Source: Campylobacterota bacterium | GTDB lineage: Bacteria > Campylobacterota > Campylobacteria > Campylobacterales > Sulfurospirillaceae | Assembly (NCBI GenBank): GCA_009930355.1 | Contig: RZYK01000034.1 | Span: 1 to 13,731, forward strand | Length of the DNA: 13,731 nucleotides | Reading direction: 5' to 3' | Part shown: positions 13,724 to 13,731 of the stretch, one piece after another | How positions within the stretch are numbered: the stretch's first letter is position 1 | How the letters are laid out: each line of letters begins with the position of its first letter | Notes under the pieces: generated by a model | Database searches by the model: none | What the model saw: only the letters and a program-made list of their open reading frames with translations | Told to the model about the DNA's origin: nothing | Position numbers and translations under genes: made by a program

Positions 13724-13731
13724 ACAGTTTA

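Overview
The window looks like chromosomal DNA from an anaerobically respiring member of the Campylobacterota, most likely Sulfurospirillum or a close relative. The main reason is the nrfHA pair. NrfH resembles the Wolinella succinogenes protein along its whole length, and NrfA has the pentahaem CxxCK layout with every catalytic residue shifted by one from Wolinella numbering. Low G+C and AT-rich promoters agree. The genus is inferred from remembered family sequences, not from a search.

Left region (1-2706). The start of a universal stress protein gene (minus strand, cut by the window edge) diverges from a two-gene potassium-channel operon (plus strand). The operon encodes a six-segment voltage-sensor-type K+ channel with a cytoplasmic RCK domain. 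Overlapping it by 4 bases is a separate soluble RCK protein whose nucleotide-binding glycines are degenerate. The divergent promoter region carries two near-identical 16-bp palindromes 168 bp apart.

Inserted region (about 2806-6800). The 3' half of a tRNA-Leu(TAG) gene is followed by short repeats, a complete tyrosine-recombinase integrase, an AAA+/DUF4143-type ATPase and a class II Fic protein. This looks like a small integrated cargo module. No intact tRNA-Leu or second att copy is seen on its right, so its far end is unresolved.

Middle region (6889-9001). nrfHA on the minus strand encodes the periplasmic cytochrome c nitrite reductase (nitrite to ammonium) and its membrane quinol dehydrogenase. 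It ends in a strong hairpin terminator.

Right region (9118-13682). This looks like an uncharacterised amino-acid module: an XRE-cupin regulator; two divergent paralogous Asp/Glu-racemase-family enzymes, one with a twin-arginine export signal and one cytoplasmic; and a minus-strand operon encoding a stand-alone glutamate-synthase FMN-domain protein, a LysE/RhtB exporter and a small cupin. Both racemase homologues have Gly where the first catalytic Cys (or Thr in E. coli YgeA) normally sits. A TATACTATAGTATA palindrome occurs twice between the racemase genes, and related sites lie between nrfH and the XRE-cupin gene. This suggests one regulon that may also touch nrfHA. The module is the best candidate here for an undescribed system.
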